Origin: Alphaproteobacteria bacterium UBA2964
GTDB taxonomy: Bacteria; Pseudomonadota; Alphaproteobacteria; MPNO01; UBA2964
Direction: 5' to 3'
NCBI GenBank assembly: GCA_002348425.1
Contig: DEBE01000223.1
Span: 1-15,246, forward strand
DNA: 15,246 bases
Position 1 is the first letter of the stretch. The number at the start of each line of letters is the position of its first letter. Shown here in pieces: positions 7,466-15,246 of this stretch. The position numbers and the translations under genes were made by a program. The notes below the pieces were generated by a model. The model was not told the DNA's origin and did not search any database. It saw only the letters and a program-made list of their open reading frames with translations.

Positions 7466-7467
7466 TA

Positions 7468-8586
7468 CTAATCGAGATTGGCATTTCCATTACGCCCTAC
7501 CCTAATATCTCGATGGACATACGAACAAATTATAAAACCGAAACCAATCAGAATCGATAACATCGCCGTTCCACCATAGGACACCATGGGCAATGGAATA
7601 CCAACGACCGGTAATAAGCCCATAACCATCGCTATATTAATAAAAATATAGAAAAAAAAGGTACCACCAATTCCTAGAGTTACTAAACGACCAAATTGAT
7701 TATGCACCCTAAGTGCTATGGCAAAACAATAAATAAGGATTAATGTATAAACCAACAACAACAACAGACCGCCAACCATTCCAAATTCCTCGGCCAACAT
7801 GGTGAATATAAAATCAGTCTGTTTCTCAGGTAAAAATTTTAAATGGCTTTGAGTACCTTCAAGGTATCCCTTGCCAAAAACTCCGCCTGAACCAAGTGCA
7901 ATCTTCGATTGCATAATATGATAACCAGAACCAAGGGGATCACTCTCCGGATCAAGAAATATGAGAATTCTATTTTTTTGATAGGAGTGGAGCATCGCCC
8001 ACGCAAATGGAAGCGATAACAAAATTGTCCCTATCAATACCCCGAACTTCCAAGCACGCACGCCAGCTAGAAAAAAAATTACGCCGGCTGTCATTATTAG
8101 TATTATTGCCGTTCCTAAATCCGGCTGTCTTAGCACCAAAATCACTGGTGCTGATACAAGAAGCAGAGGAACAATTAAAAGTGTCGGACGCCCAATTTCC
8201 TCTAAAGATGCGCTGTGAAAAAACTTTGCTAAAGCTAATACCAAGGAAATTTTCATTATTTCTGAAGGTTGTAATTGAACAATGCCCAGATTTATCCACC
8301 GCTGCGCCCCACCGCTAATAACCCCAATAACTTCAACAGCAATCAGAAGTGCTAGAATTATAAAATACAAAGTATATGCATGACGTAGCCAAATTCTTAT
8401 ATCTATAACGGCCACAATTATCATCAGTAGGAGCCCCACACCAAATCTAATAAGATGACGTTTAGCCCAAGGATCCCAACTTGCATCACCCGCCGAGTAA
8501 AGCATCGCGCAACCAATGAAAGCTAAAACTATTAGAAGGACTATCAATAGCCAGTTAATCTGACAAAATTTTTGTCCAAATGTCAT
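7468..8586 (-). CDS. rodA: RodA, SEDS peptidoglycan glycosyltransferase of the elongasome
   Basis: A 372-residue polytopic inner-membrane protein of the FtsW/RodA/SpoVE family that polymerises lipid II into glycan strands together with PBP2 during side-wall growth. Signatures are GGAQRWINLGIVQLQPSEIM (92-111), RQPDLGTA (153-160), FLPEKQTDFIF (251-261) with the probable catalytic D258, and LPVVGIPLPMVSYGGTAM (325-342). About ten hydrophobic helices are visible. The open frame extends to an ATG at 8619, just 3 bases after the mrdA stop. The ATG at 8586 was chosen because AAGGA precedes it by 8 bases and the product then starts MTFGQKFCQINW, like other RodA proteins. The upstream ATG pair remains possible through coupling. 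It is the last gene of the mre operon. Confidence 0.93.
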   Translation of the reverse strand: MTFGQKFCQINWLLIVLLIVLAFIGCAMLYSAGDASWDPWAKRHLIRFGVGLLLMIIVAVIDIRIWLRHAYTLYFIILALLIAVEVIGVISGGAQRWINLGIVQLQPSEIMKISLVLALAKFFHSASLEEIGRPTLLIVPLLLVSAPVILVLRQPDLGTAIILIMTAGVIFFLAGVRAWKFGVLIGTILLSLPFAWAMLHSYQKNRILIFLDPESDPLGSGYHIMQSKIALGSGGVFGKGYLEGTQSHLKFLPEKQTDFIFTMLAEEFGMVGGLLLLLVYTLILIYCFAIALRVHNQFGRLVTLGIGGTFFFYIFINIAMVMGLLPVVGIPLPMVSYGGTAMLSILIGFGFIICSYVHRDIRVGRNGNANLD

Positions 8587-8622
8587 GGACGAATTCCTTG
8601 ACATTGCAATTTTCATCATAAT

Positions 8623-10485
8623 TTATTCAAGATCCTTTTTTTTAGCATTTTCACGCTTAAGCGTCGCACGTAAAATATCTCTAGCGATCGGCGCAGCTAC
8701 AGTAGATCCACGACCTCCATGCTCGACGACAACCGCAATTGAATAACGAGGGTTCTTGACCGGTGCGAATGCGACAAATAGCGCGTGATCACGCTCTATC
8801 CAAGGCCTCTCTCTATTTTTCAAAACCCTAGTATCACGCTCATATTGTGAAATACTCTTCACTTGCACAGTCCCCGTTTTACCGGCAAGATCAAACTCGT
8901 CATCTTGAATTCGCGCACGATAACCTGTACCACGTGGAGTGTTACTGACGGCATCCATGCCACTCATAACAATTCTTCTATAGCTTTTTAATATTTTTAT
9001 TTTTTTTGACTTTGGCGCCTTTAACTCTCTAATAACACCATTAGAAATAAAAGCCTTTATCAACTTTGGTTTTATCTCTCTGCCGCTAACAATTCGGGCG
9101 GTCATGACCGCAAGTTGCAAAGGTGTAGTTAAAACGAATCCTTGTCCTATCCCAGCCACGAGAGTTTCCCCCTGCTGCCAAGCTGACCCCAACTTCTTTT
9201 TTTTCCACGCTGAAGTCGGCATTAGACCACTGCGCTCGTTTGGTAAATCAATCTCGGTGACCTTTCCCAAGCCAAATCTTCTACCCATTTCTGCAATTTT
9301 ATTGATGCCCAGCTGCCGGGCAATTTCATAAAAATACGTATCACAAGACTGCTGTATTGCTTCGCGAAGCTTTACAGGACCATGCCCCGTCTTTTTCCAA
9401 CAATGAAATCTGTGATTACCTAATTCTACGTGTCCTTTGCAATGAACTTTTGTATTAGGAGTAATCACTCCGTGTTCAAGGGCAGCCATTGCAACCACCA
9501 TTTTAAACGTCGAGCCTGGGGCATATAATCCAGCGACAGCTTTATTGATTAACGGCGCTAATGGGTCACTGGATATTTCTTCCCATTCTTTTTTACTCAT
9601 TCCAATATCGAAAGCATTAGGGTCATACCCTGGGACTGACGCTAGAGCTAGAATTTCCCCATTATTAATTTTCATAACAACCGCAGCTGCCGACTTCTCA
9701 TCTCTTAATTTTTCTACCGCGAGATTCTGTATAAGTTTATCAATTGTTAGGACTACATCGTCCCCTGGCCTTCCCTCGTGACGAGATAACTCTCGAATCA
9801 CCCTACCCACCGCATTTACTTCTAACTGACTATTACCTGCTCCTCCACGCAGACGATAATCTAGTCTTTTCTCGACCCCAGCTTTCCCGAATTTAAAGCC
9901 CGGTAGCTGAAAAAGGGGATTTTGCTTTCGCTCTCTTGTTTTATCTTTTTCGGTTACCGGAGCAACATAACCAATAAGATGCGAAAAAATTTTTCCAAAT
10001 GGATATATTCGTCGCTGCCCAGAATCAATTATAACTCCGGGTAAATCAGGAGAATTAACTTCTATCTGCGAGACCTCTTTCCAATCCAAATTTTCTTGGA
10101 TGGTAATCGGAACAAAACTTTTCTTTTTACGGCTTTCTTTAAGAATACGCTTTCTGTCAAAATCTGAAATTTCTATTAATCTACTTAGAGCCTGCAGAGT
10201 TTTACTTACATCATGGACTTGTTCAGTTACCAAGAGTAATCGATAGTTTTCTTCGTTTGTGGCAAGTGGTTTTCCAAAAGTATCATAAATCCTCCCACGT
10301 AGTGGCGCTAATAGTCGTAAGTTAATTCTGTTTTCATCCGATAGGGTCCTAAACCGATTAGACTCTAAGACTTGTAACTGGTACATGCGACCAGCAAGTA
10401 TGCCGAAGAGGGTCACTTGTCCAGCTCCTAGGATGAGGGCGCGACGGGAGAAATTTTTATAACGAGATGAATCTTCTCGATACAT
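8623..10485 (-). CDS. mrdA: penicillin-binding protein 2, elongasome DD-transpeptidase
   Basis: A 620-residue class B PBP that cross-links peptidoglycan during elongation, as partner of RodA. It has a short cytoplasmic start, one membrane anchor (about 15-32), a pedestal domain beginning near LLAPLRGRIYD (58-68), and a C-terminal transpeptidase domain. Catalytic motifs are all present: STFK at 325-328 with nucleophile S325, SCD at 380-382 (the SxD form usual for PBP2) and KTGT at 536-539. PBP2 hallmarks such as AGLYAPGSTFKM and QSCDTYFYEIA are clear. The length is normal. The start is 2 bases after mreD's stop with little ribosome binding site, suggesting coupled translation. The target is expected to be mecillinam-type beta-lactams, from family knowledge. 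Confidence 0.96.
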   Translation of the reverse strand: MYREDSSRYKNFSRRALILGAGQVTLFGILAGRMYQLQVLESNRFRTLSDENRINLRLLAPLRGRIYDTFGKPLATNEENYRLLLVTEQVHDVSKTLQALSRLIEISDFDRKRILKESRKKKSFVPITIQENLDWKEVSQIEVNSPDLPGVIIDSGQRRIYPFGKIFSHLIGYVAPVTEKDKTRERKQNPLFQLPGFKFGKAGVEKRLDYRLRGGAGNSQLEVNAVGRVIRELSRHEGRPGDDVVLTIDKLIQNLAVEKLRDEKSAAAVVMKINNGEILALASVPGYDPNAFDIGMSKKEWEEISSDPLAPLINKAVAGLYAPGSTFKMVVAMAALEHGVITPNTKVHCKGHVELGNHRFHCWKKTGHGPVKLREAIQQSCDTYFYEIARQLGINKIAEMGRRFGLGKVTEIDLPNERSGLMPTSAWKKKKLGSAWQQGETLVAGIGQGFVLTTPLQLAVMTARIVSGREIKPKLIKAFISNGVIRELKAPKSKKIKILKSYRRIVMSGMDAVSNTPRGTGYRARIQDDEFDLAGKTGTVQVKSISQYERDTRVLKNRERPWIERDHALFVAFAPVKNPRYSIAVVVEHGGRGSTVAAPIARDILRATLKRENAKKKDLE

Positions 10486-10487
10486 AC

Positions 10488-11003
10488 TTAGTCAATAGGT
10501 AAAAATTTTTGGTGAAGTTTAGCAAAAACCCATGAAAAAAATGGGAAAATTGTTATCGTCATCAACATTTGAAAGATTATAGGCAAGGGGTTTAGAAGAA
10601 TCATATGATAAAAAGCACTCAAAGCCCAGATCACAAGCCCAACAAGAAAAGCTACCAAGCTAAATCCCCACCAGAGCAATAAAAAGGATTTTCCCCGAAA
10701 AACCTTACTCTGCATAACTAGCAATGTTCTTACCAAGACCAGCGTGGCGGCATTTATCCCGGGTGGTGCCCCAGAAAGGATATCTAGTAATAATCCAATA
10801 AAAAATACAGTTGCGGTCGGAACAAATTCAGCATGATGAATCACCCAAAAGAAAACTGCGATAAGAACGACATTTGGTACCACAGGCCCGAATCCGGGAA
10901 TGTAATAAGGCACCGTTGAAATTAGAACAAAAAAAATACCCGCTAAAACAGGAAAACATCTTCTTGCAAACATATCCAGACGATTAGAAAGCAATGTCGT
11001 CAT
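10488..11003 (-). CDS. mreD: MreD, rod-shape-determining membrane protein
   Basis: A 171-residue very hydrophobic protein with about five predicted membrane helices, matching MreD in size, hydrophobicity and position. The segment FIGLLLDILSGAPPGINAATLVLVR region (about 68-92) fits the conserved MreD core (LLxDxxxGxxxG). MreD helps anchor the elongation complex in the inner membrane, together with MreC. Its start codon overlaps the mreC stop as ATGA, a typical translational coupling. The sequence is divergent, as usual for MreD, so the call leans on gene order as well as on the pattern. Confidence 0.9.
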   Translation of the reverse strand: MTTLLSNRLDMFARRCFPVLAGIFFVLISTVPYYIPGFGPVVPNVVLIAVFFWVIHHAEFVPTATVFFIGLLLDILSGAPPGINAATLVLVRTLLVMQSKVFRGKSFLLLWWGFSLVAFLVGLVIWALSAFYHMILLNPLPIIFQMLMTITIFPFFSWVFAKLHQKFLPID

Positions 11004-11893
11004 TGAAAATTAGCTTTCGTTTCAATAGACCGATCATACGGGGTATGGTTTTCAGGACTCTTAGGCAGAAAATCAATTAATCTCAAAAATTCTAGACGTT
11101 CAAAAATCACCGTAGGCATCACACGAAACCCACCTTCTGAATCTTTGATAATTTTACCAATTTTCAGACCCGGAGGGAATACCCCCCCGTGCCCCGAAGT
11201 TACCACATTGTCTCCCAATTCCACCGATGCATTAGCCGGTAAGAATCTCAAATGAGGCATAAAGGTATTGTCTCCCCTTAGAATTGCCCTATCCCTCTCT
11301 TGACCAACTAGAACCGGGACACGCGAATTAATATCGGTTATCAAGAGAACCCTAGCCGACTGGTAACCTGAAGAAGCAACTCTACCAACCAAGCCGGCTC
11401 CCGCCACTGCCGCCTGGCCTTTACGCACGCCCTTACTTTTTCCAGTGTTGACCACAACCGACCGAATAAATGCTCCCCCAGAATTTGCTATTACCCTCGC
11501 TGTTATAGATTTTAGACCAGCATCAGGCTTAAAATTTAAGAGAGTTTGCAAGGACTTGTTTTGTGCGGATAGTCTCTCGGCTTTTGTTTTCCAAACAAGC
11601 AACCTTTCATTTTCACGCCTTAAAACTGCGTTTTGTTCTCTAATATTTGCTAATTCGTGCACCTTATCAACGGCATTATTTATTGCAGCCGCAGGTTCGG
11701 AAACGGCACTCATTAAAGGGGAAAATACATCTACTACAGTGGTTGAGACTTTTTCGACAACAAGAGTATCAGCTTTACTGAACAACAAAATGCCAAAAGC
11801 TGCCAAAACAAAAAATAGGAACGAAAAACGGTGTATCAGCACCTTCATAGATGTTGATAATCCAATTTCGGTAAATCCTCTAAGCCTATTCAC
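11000..11893 (-). CDS. mreC: MreC, rod-shape-determining scaffold protein
   Basis: A 297-residue bitopic protein: a short cytoplasmic start, one membrane helix (about 22-40, SFLFFVLAAFGILLF), a coiled-coil region (about 70-120, rich in E, L, R and Q) and the periplasmic beta-barrel part with the family motif IRSVVVNTGKSKGVRKGQAA (about 147-166) and VVTSGHGGVFPPGLKIG. MreC activates PBP2 and RodA from the periplasmic side. The start is a GTG with AGGA 10 bases upstream; an ATG at codon 16 is possible but has a poorer site and would trim the cytoplasmic tail. It follows mreB by 70 bases and overlaps mreD by 4. Confidence 0.93.
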   Translation of the reverse strand: MNRLRGFTEIGLSTSMKVLIHRFSFLFFVLAAFGILLFSKADTLVVEKVSTTVVDVFSPLMSAVSEPAAAINNAVDKVHELANIREQNAVLRRENERLLVWKTKAERLSAQNKSLQTLLNFKPDAGLKSITARVIANSGGAFIRSVVVNTGKSKGVRKGQAAVAGAGLVGRVASSGYQSARVLLITDINSRVPVLVGQERDRAILRGDNTFMPHLRFLPANASVELGDNVVTSGHGGVFPPGLKIGKIIKDSEGGFRVMPTVIFERLEFLRLIDFLPKSPENHTPYDRSIETKANFQ

Positions 11894-11945
11894 GAATATT
11901 AAATCCTAAAAAATCTAATAAACACTGTTTCCAGTTTTATAAGTT

Positions 11946-11957
11946 GTCATAAATGAC
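11946..11957 (-). repeat. short hairpin in the mreB-mreC gap
   Basis: GTCA-TTTA-TGAC forms a 4-base-pair stem in the 70-base gap between mreB and mreC. No T tract follows, so it is not an intrinsic terminator; it could protect the 3' end of mreB mRNA after processing. Weak evidence. Confidence 0.2.
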
Positions 11958-11963
11958 TTGTAA

Positions 11964-13022
<1,059 letters not shown>

Positions 13023-13038
13023 TTACCAGCTGCGAGAT

Positions 13039-14592
13039 TTACGCGGATAGCGCACCGGGTGCTGTCCTCTCGCGTTTAACCATTAATTTATTTAGAGCAT
13101 TAACATATGCTCGCGCAGAGGCCACCAATGTATCTGTATCTGCACCCTGACCATTAACTGACTTGCCACCCTCTTCAAGACGCACTGTTACTTCCGCCTG
13201 CGCGTCAGTACCCTCCGTTACCGCATTAACCTGATACAATTGTAGTTTAGCATCATGGGGTATTAGCTCTTTAATTGCGTTAAATGTCGCATCCACAGGC
13301 CCATCGCCTTCCGCCTTAATTTTACGAATTTTACCATCCACATCCATTTCAAGCTCCGCCGTTTGGGGACCCTTAGACCCACAAACTACCATCAGTGATT
13401 TAAACTTGATGACATCATTAGCCCTCAATACCTCATCGTCAACTAACGCAACTAGATCCTCGTCATAAACTTCTTTCTTTTTGTCTGCCAAGTCTTTAAA
13501 TCTGAGAAAGGCTTCTTGAACCGCATTTTCTCCTAACTCATAACCTAGTTCCTTGAGTTTTACTCTGAAAGCGTGTCTTCCAGAGTGTTTTCCCATAACA
13601 AGTTTTGATTGAGTCAAACCAATGGACTCTGGAGTCATAATTTCATAAGTTTGTGCATGCTTTAGCATGCCATCTTGATGAATGCCGGATTCATGCGCAA
13701 ATGCATTCGCACCTACAATTGCCTTATTTGGTTGCACTGAGAACCCAGTGATAATTGATACCAATTTTGAAGCCCTTGTTATACATTTGGTATCTATATT
13801 GGTTACAAAAGGTAGTCGATCCTGACGGGTTCTCAGTGACATTATAATTTCTTCTAGAGCCGCATTACCTGCGCGCTCCCCTAAGCCATTAATCGTACAT
13901 TCAATTTGTCTTGCACCATTGTTAACTCCGGCTAGGGAATTAGCCACAGCGAGCCCTAAATCATTATGACAATGAGTGGAATAAACTGCCTTATCACTAT
14001 TCGGAACCCGATCCACAAGCATCGCGATTAATGCGCCAAACTCCTCAGGAACTGCATACCCGACTGTATCTGGAATATTTATAGTTGTTGCACCAGCGTT
14101 AATAGCCGCCTCAACGCATCGGCAAAGAAAATCTGGTTCACTTCGACTACCATCCTCGGGTGACCACTCCACATCATCGGTGAAGTTCCGTGCGTAAGTT
14201 ACACTTTCAATCACTGCCTCATAAACGTCATCAGGCTCCATTTGCAGTTTATATTTCATGTGTAAAGGACTAGTGGAAATAAAAGTGTGAATGCGGTTTC
14301 TGGCAGAGGGTTTTAAAGCTTCAGCGGCACGTTGAATATCTCCACGACCAGACCGCGCAAGACCGCAGACTATTGAACTCTTAATAAGTTTTGAAACTTC
14401 ATTAACAGCTTCAAAATCACCGTTAGAGGCAACCGGAAATCCCGCCTCGATTACGTCGACGCCCATCTCTTCCAATAACTCAGCTATACGTAACTTTTCA
14501 TCAAGATTCATCGACGCACCAGGCGATTGTTCACCGTCACGCAGCGTAGTGTCGAATATTGTAATTTTTTCTGGATGGGTGCTGTGATTCAT
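13039..14592 (-). CDS. leuA: 2-isopropylmalate synthase (first committed step of leucine synthesis)
   Basis: A 517-residue LeuA that condenses acetyl-CoA with 2-oxoisovalerate. The catalytic TIM-barrel domain opens with [16 protein letters not shown] (13-28, metal ligand D14), and carries the metal-binding HCHND (207-211) and [10 protein letters not shown] (235-244). The C-terminal regulatory domain (about 390-510) has the leucine-binding type [20 protein letters not shown] (483-502), so feedback inhibition by leucine is expected. The length fits the shorter bacterial class. The start is firm: AAAGGAG lies 7 bases before the ATG. Downstream mreB follows closely. Upstream is a 417-base leader with a candidate leader peptide and inverted repeats, suggesting control at the RNA level. 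Confidence 0.96.
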   Translation of the reverse strand: MNHSTHPEKITIFDTTLRDGEQSPGASMNLDEKLRIAELLEEMGVDVIEAGFPVASNGDFEAVNEVSKLIKSSIVCGLARSGRGDIQRAAEALKPSARNRIHTFISTSPLHMKYKLQMEPDDVYEAVIESVTYARNFTDDVEWSPEDGSRSEPDFLCRCVEAAINAGATTINIPDTVGYAVPEEFGALIAMLVDRVPNSDKAVYSTHCHNDLGLAVANSLAGVNNGARQIECTINGLGERAGNAALEEIIMSLRTRQDRLPFVTNIDTKCITRASKLVSIITGFSVQPNKAIVGANAFAHESGIHQDGMLKHAQTYEIMTPESIGLTQSKLVMGKHSGRHAFRVKLKELGYELGENAVQEAFLRFKDLADKKKEVYDEDLVALVDDEVLRANDVIKFKSLMVVCGSKGPQTAELEMDVDGKIRKIKAEGDGPVDATFNAIKELIPHDAKLQLYQVNAVTEGTDAQAEVTVRLEEGGKSVNGQGADTDTLVASARAYVNALNKLMVKRERTAPGALSA

Positions 14593-14599
14593 AACTCAG

Positions 14600-14618
14600 C
14601 TCCTTTACTAATTGGAGG
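14600..14618 (-). promoter_or_regulatory. leuA Shine-Dalgarno with an upstream anti-Shine-Dalgarno
   Basis: The leuA ribosome binding site AAAGGAG (14600-14606) is preceded on the RNA by CCTCC (14614-14618). CTCC can pair with GGAG across a 10-base loop, hiding the site. This would be a simple on/off element for leuA translation if an upstream structure or translation competes with it. Confidence 0.35.
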
Positions 14619-14629
14619 ACAACAACTTA

Positions 14630-14647
14630 TTTTTCGCCGCTGAAAAA
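14630..14647 (-). repeat. alternative hairpin using the terminator T tract
   Basis: On the minus strand TTTTTC (14642-14647) can pair with GAAAAA (14630-14635) around a 6-base loop AGCGGC. The T tract is the same one that follows the terminator-like hairpin, so the two structures compete for it in part. Confidence 0.3.
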
Positions 14648-14685
14648 CCGACTTAATTCGGAAATATTCAGGGGCTTCTAAGTCG
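14643..14685 (-). terminator. terminator-like hairpin (candidate attenuator) in the leuA leader
   Basis: On the minus strand CGACTTA (14679-14685) and TAAGTCG (14649-14655) form a perfect 7-base-pair stem, extended inwards by a G-T pair, and are followed by G and then TTTTT (14643-14647). The 5' arm lies in the last codons of the 29-codon leader ORF and its stop codon lies in the loop, as expected for a translation-controlled attenuator. The stem is only moderately GC-rich and the loop is large (about 21 bases), so efficiency is uncertain. A smaller CCGA/TCGG hairpin directly before the T tract is an alternative. Confidence 0.4.
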
Positions 14686-14757
14686 TAAGACCTCTTCCAG
14701 TCCGCTTTCGAAAACGGCACTATCAGTAATTAAAAAGCATACGACATGTTCCCTCAT
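14668..14757 (-). CDS. candidate leuA leader peptide (29 codons)
   Basis: A small ORF that starts at an ATG with GGAG 9 bases upstream and ends in TGA 75 bases before leuA. The peptide begins MREHVVCFLITDSAV and ends SGLEEVLRLRSP. Nine of 29 residues are Val, Leu or Ile, and three leucines (codons CTG, TTA, CTT) fall within the last ten residues, the last two at or next to the 5' arm of the terminator-like hairpin. There is no run of leucine codons as in classical leu leaders, so the peptide could instead be chance or respond to a broader branched-chain signal. I know of no matching protein family. Position, ribosome binding site and overlap with the hairpin are the support. Confidence 0.45.
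   Translation of the reverse strand: MREHVVCFLITDSAVFESGLEEVLRLRSP
14702..14717 (-). repeat. hairpin inside the leader ORF (possible pause hairpin)
   Basis: On the minus strand CCGTTT-TCGA-AAGCGG forms a 6-base-pair stem with one G-T pair and a four-base loop. It lies in the middle of the candidate leader peptide, upstream of the terminator-like hairpin, where attenuators often carry a polymerase pause structure. Confidence 0.35.
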
Positions 14758-14767
14758 CTGAGGAAAC
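14748..14767 (-). repeat. inverted repeat around the leader-peptide start codon
   Basis: On the minus strand GTTTCCTC and GAGGGAAC flank a four-base loop AGAT, giving an 8-base-pair stem with one G-T wobble. The ATG of the leader ORF begins in the loop and its last base is in the stem, and the last G of the ribosome binding site is also paired. The structure could limit leader translation, or the DNA could be an operator. Confidence 0.4.
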
Positions 14768-14814
14768 TCCAAAAGTATTGGTGATATTTTTTTCAGCTTT
14801 TCCATTCACAATAT

Positions 14815-14843
14815 ACCATAATATCAAGGCAGTTTCTGAACAA
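14815..14843 (-). promoter_or_regulatory. candidate leuA promoter
   Basis: On the minus strand TTGTTC (14838-14843) and TATGGT (14815-14820) are separated by exactly 17 bases, each matching the sigma-70 consensus at four of six positions. Transcription would begin about 50 bases before the leader ORF. The surrounding DNA is very AT-rich, so chance matches are likely. Confidence 0.35.
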
Positions 14844-15009
14844 ACACCTCAAAAAAAGTAATTCATTGTCTTTCAAAACAGGTTACTAAAATTTAAAAAA
14901 ATTTTAACAAAGCTTTCTTAATTCTTTTAAACATTCTCAAAATCAAAGTAACGATTTTTAAATTCTTTACCAGTAAAATTCGAAATATTTAAGTTTAATG
15001 AAGCAAGAA
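14844..15009. other. AT-rich gap between ilvC and the leuA promoter
   Basis: No coding region is visible here. It holds an A/T-only inverted repeat at 14887-14906 (TAAAATTT and AAATTTTA around a 4-base loop) and several A or T runs. I found no GC-cored terminator after ilvC, so readthrough from ilvC into the leuA leader cannot be excluded. Confidence 0.4.
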
Positions 15010-15246
15010 TTAATTTTTAGACTTATCTACTAACCTATTTTCAGCAATCCAGGGCATCATTCCTCGTAATTCCGAACCCACAGCCTCGAGCTGATGCTCG
15101 GATTCTCTCCGGCGCGTCGCCTTAAAACTAGATTGTCCCGCTGCATTCTCTAAGACCCAATCTCGAGTGAAACGCCCAGATTGAATGTCATCCAAAACTT
15201 TTTTCATGCGTGATTTCACACCATCGTCAATCAAACGGGGTCCAGA
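15010..15246 (-). CDS. ilvC: ketol-acid reductoisomerase, C-terminal end
   Basis: The last 78 codons of ilvC; the rest lies beyond the right edge. Starting at the edge the frame reads [20 protein letters not shown], then [18 protein letters not shown], which matches the C-terminal all-helical domain of class I ketol-acid reductoisomerase (SGPRIID...MK.VL.DIQ.G.FA..W..EN..G). The enzyme makes 2,3-dihydroxy-isovalerate and -methylvalerate in valine, leucine and isoleucine synthesis. It ends as expected for the short class, shortly after the ENRLVDK segment. The neighbouring leuA uses the downstream product of this pathway, giving a branched-chain amino acid locus. Confidence 0.93.
   Translation of the reverse strand, partial: SGPRLIDDGVKSRMKKVLDDIQSGRFTRDWVLENAAGQSSFKATRRRESEHQLEAVGSELRGMMPWIAENRLVDKSKN

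Noticed and set aside
8623..10485. Damaged SxN motif in PBP2 (SCD instead of SxN)
   Set aside because: SxD is the normal form in PBP2 proteins, so this is not a defect.
11445..11909. Long plus-strand open frame opposite mreC
   Set aside because: It is antisense to a firmly identified gene, and its translation has no recognisable domain and looks like a shadow of the mreC frame.
14887..14906. A/T-only inverted repeat as an ilvC terminator
   Set aside because: The stem contains no G-C pair, so it is too weak to act as an intrinsic terminator and could arise by chance in this A/T-rich stretch.

Overview
The window looks like chromosomal DNA from an AT-rich alphaproteobacterium, possibly a marine Rhodospirillales-like lineage. 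The taxonomic inference rests mainly on the right half, where ilvC, leuA, mreB, mreC, mreD, mrdA and rodA all lie on the minus strand in that transcription order. From general knowledge this is a common alphaproteobacterial arrangement. No rRNA, tRNA, CRISPR array, insertion sequence or phage gene was seen, and base composition does not visibly change along the window.

Right block (7468-15246, minus strand): the C-terminal end of ketol-acid reductoisomerase (ilvC) is followed by a 417-base non-coding gap, then 2-isopropylmalate synthase (leuA). Only 34 bases after leuA comes the elongasome operon: mreB (actin-like filament), mreC and mreD (membrane scaffold), mrdA (PBP2 transpeptidase) and rodA (glycosyltransferase). 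mreC to rodA are packed with gaps of at most a few tens of bases or with overlaps. The leuA leader is the most interesting non-coding stretch. It holds a candidate promoter, a 29-codon ORF with its own ribosome binding site, several inverted repeats including a terminator-like hairpin over the end of that ORF, and a CCTCC element able to pair with the leuA Shine-Dalgarno. No terminator is visible between leuA and mreB, so leader control of leuA could reach the cell-shape genes.

Left block (1-7428): small metabolic genes in several short units. On the minus strand, chaC (glutathione gamma-glutamylcyclotransferase) precedes a cupin thiol dioxygenase, suggesting glutathione and cysteine-type thiol breakdown. 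A second minus-strand unit is a zinc-free medium-chain dehydrogenase, an acyl-CoA ligase and a secreted CAP-domain protein. The last gene runs off the left edge and its start overlaps the ligase. On the plus strand is an RNase Z-like metallo-beta-lactamase hydrolase, convergent with a ridA-like/VOC gene pair; the two stop codons share the same TTAA. A plus-strand cupin diverges from the ridA-like gene.

Several starts were moved to internal ATG codons because good Shine-Dalgarno sequences sit in front of them: the dehydrogenase, the thiol dioxygenase, the small cupin, rodA and mreB. Substrates of the left-block enzymes cannot be determined from sequence alone.
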